Assembly: GCF_016735685.1 (NCBI RefSeq)
Contig: NZ_JAERRA010000002.1
Location: forward strand, 496,001 to 560,000
From: Piscinibacter lacus
Lineage (GTDB): Bacteria; Pseudomonadota; Gammaproteobacteria; Burkholderiales; Burkholderiaceae_C
Direction of reading: 5' to 3'
DNA length: 64,000 nucleotides
Position 1 is the stretch's first letter. Each line of letters starts with the position of its first letter. The position numbers were made by a program, and so were the translations under genes. Positions 63,960 to 64,000 of this stretch are shown one piece after another. Below the pieces are notes generated by a model that was given only the letters and a program-made list of their open reading frames with translations, had not been told where the DNA came from and ran no database searches.

Positions 63960-64000
63960 GCCTTGAGCGTCGGGCGCGGCGGCTTCAGCGGCAATGCATC
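63956..64000 (-). CDS. last 14 codons of an upstream gene (phnC-type ATPase by context)
   Basis: The frame reads DALPLKPPRPTLKA and stops in an ATGA overlap with the permease. Only this tail is in the window, so the identity is inferred from the usual order of phosphonate transporter genes (ATPase or binding protein before permeases). Confidence 0.4.
   Translation of the reverse strand, partial: DALPLKPPRPTLKA

Overview
The window is a very GC-rich, gene-dense bacterial chromosome segment with no phage, transposase, CRISPR array or rRNA. Family content points to a betaproteobacterium of the order Burkholderiales, perhaps the Rubrivivax/Leptothrix/Ideonella group. The clues are intracellular PHB depolymerase, DUF3460, ErpA, rsxB next to nth, zapA followed by 6S RNA, a DUF3305/DUF3306 formate dehydrogenase operon, and metG back to back with apbC. 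The placement is an inference from gene families and order; no phylogeny was run.

Layout. 1-12.8 kb is mostly housekeeping: partial uvrB, an aminotransferase, phaZ, a solitary rsxB with nth, zapA and 6S RNA, a TauE exporter, a PAS protein with a degenerate GGDEF domain, a flavoprotein, rpsU-yqeY, dinB, dcd and an orphan ParA. 13.6-25.9 kb is a formate dehydrogenase locus read leftward. It runs apbC, DUF3305, DUF3306, a 755-residue multi-ferredoxin, a TorD-type chaperone, a small Tat peptide, fdhA, fdhB, a tiny lipoprotein, fdhC, a small exported protein and fdhD. 26-35 kb holds metG, a SulP transporter, a CYTH-CHAD protein, scpA and panB-panC. 34.8-43.5 kb combines a PepSY protein, a two-component system, a UDP-hexuronate epimerase, a lipid-linked sugar transferase, a flippase-like protein and a GT39 glycosyltransferase. 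43.5-62 kb returns to housekeeping genes: tyrS, an M23 peptidase, anmK, erpA, rpsI-rplM, srkA, htpG, an antiporter, ybdK, ttcA, folB with a pteridine-reductase-like SDR, midA, a CAT tRNA and mnmH. The right end has two phosphonate-type permeases separated by a nested inverted-repeat element.

Main points. Two divergent promoter regions, between the PepSY gene and the response regulator and between the GT2 and GT39 genes, each carry a pair of outward-facing 11-bp-phased half-sites. These have the form TTCA-N7-TTCA and sit 10 bp before a possible -10 box. This suggests that the OmpR-family regulator controls both itself and an envelope sugar-modification module resembling arn or rgt systems. The formate dehydrogenase locus contains several genes of unknown role. 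One is a 77-codon lipoprotein that starts with TTG inside the fdhB stop. htpG has a near-perfect sigma-32 promoter. 6S RNA is identifiable from its closing stem and its position. No gap longer than about 300 bases lacks a gene.
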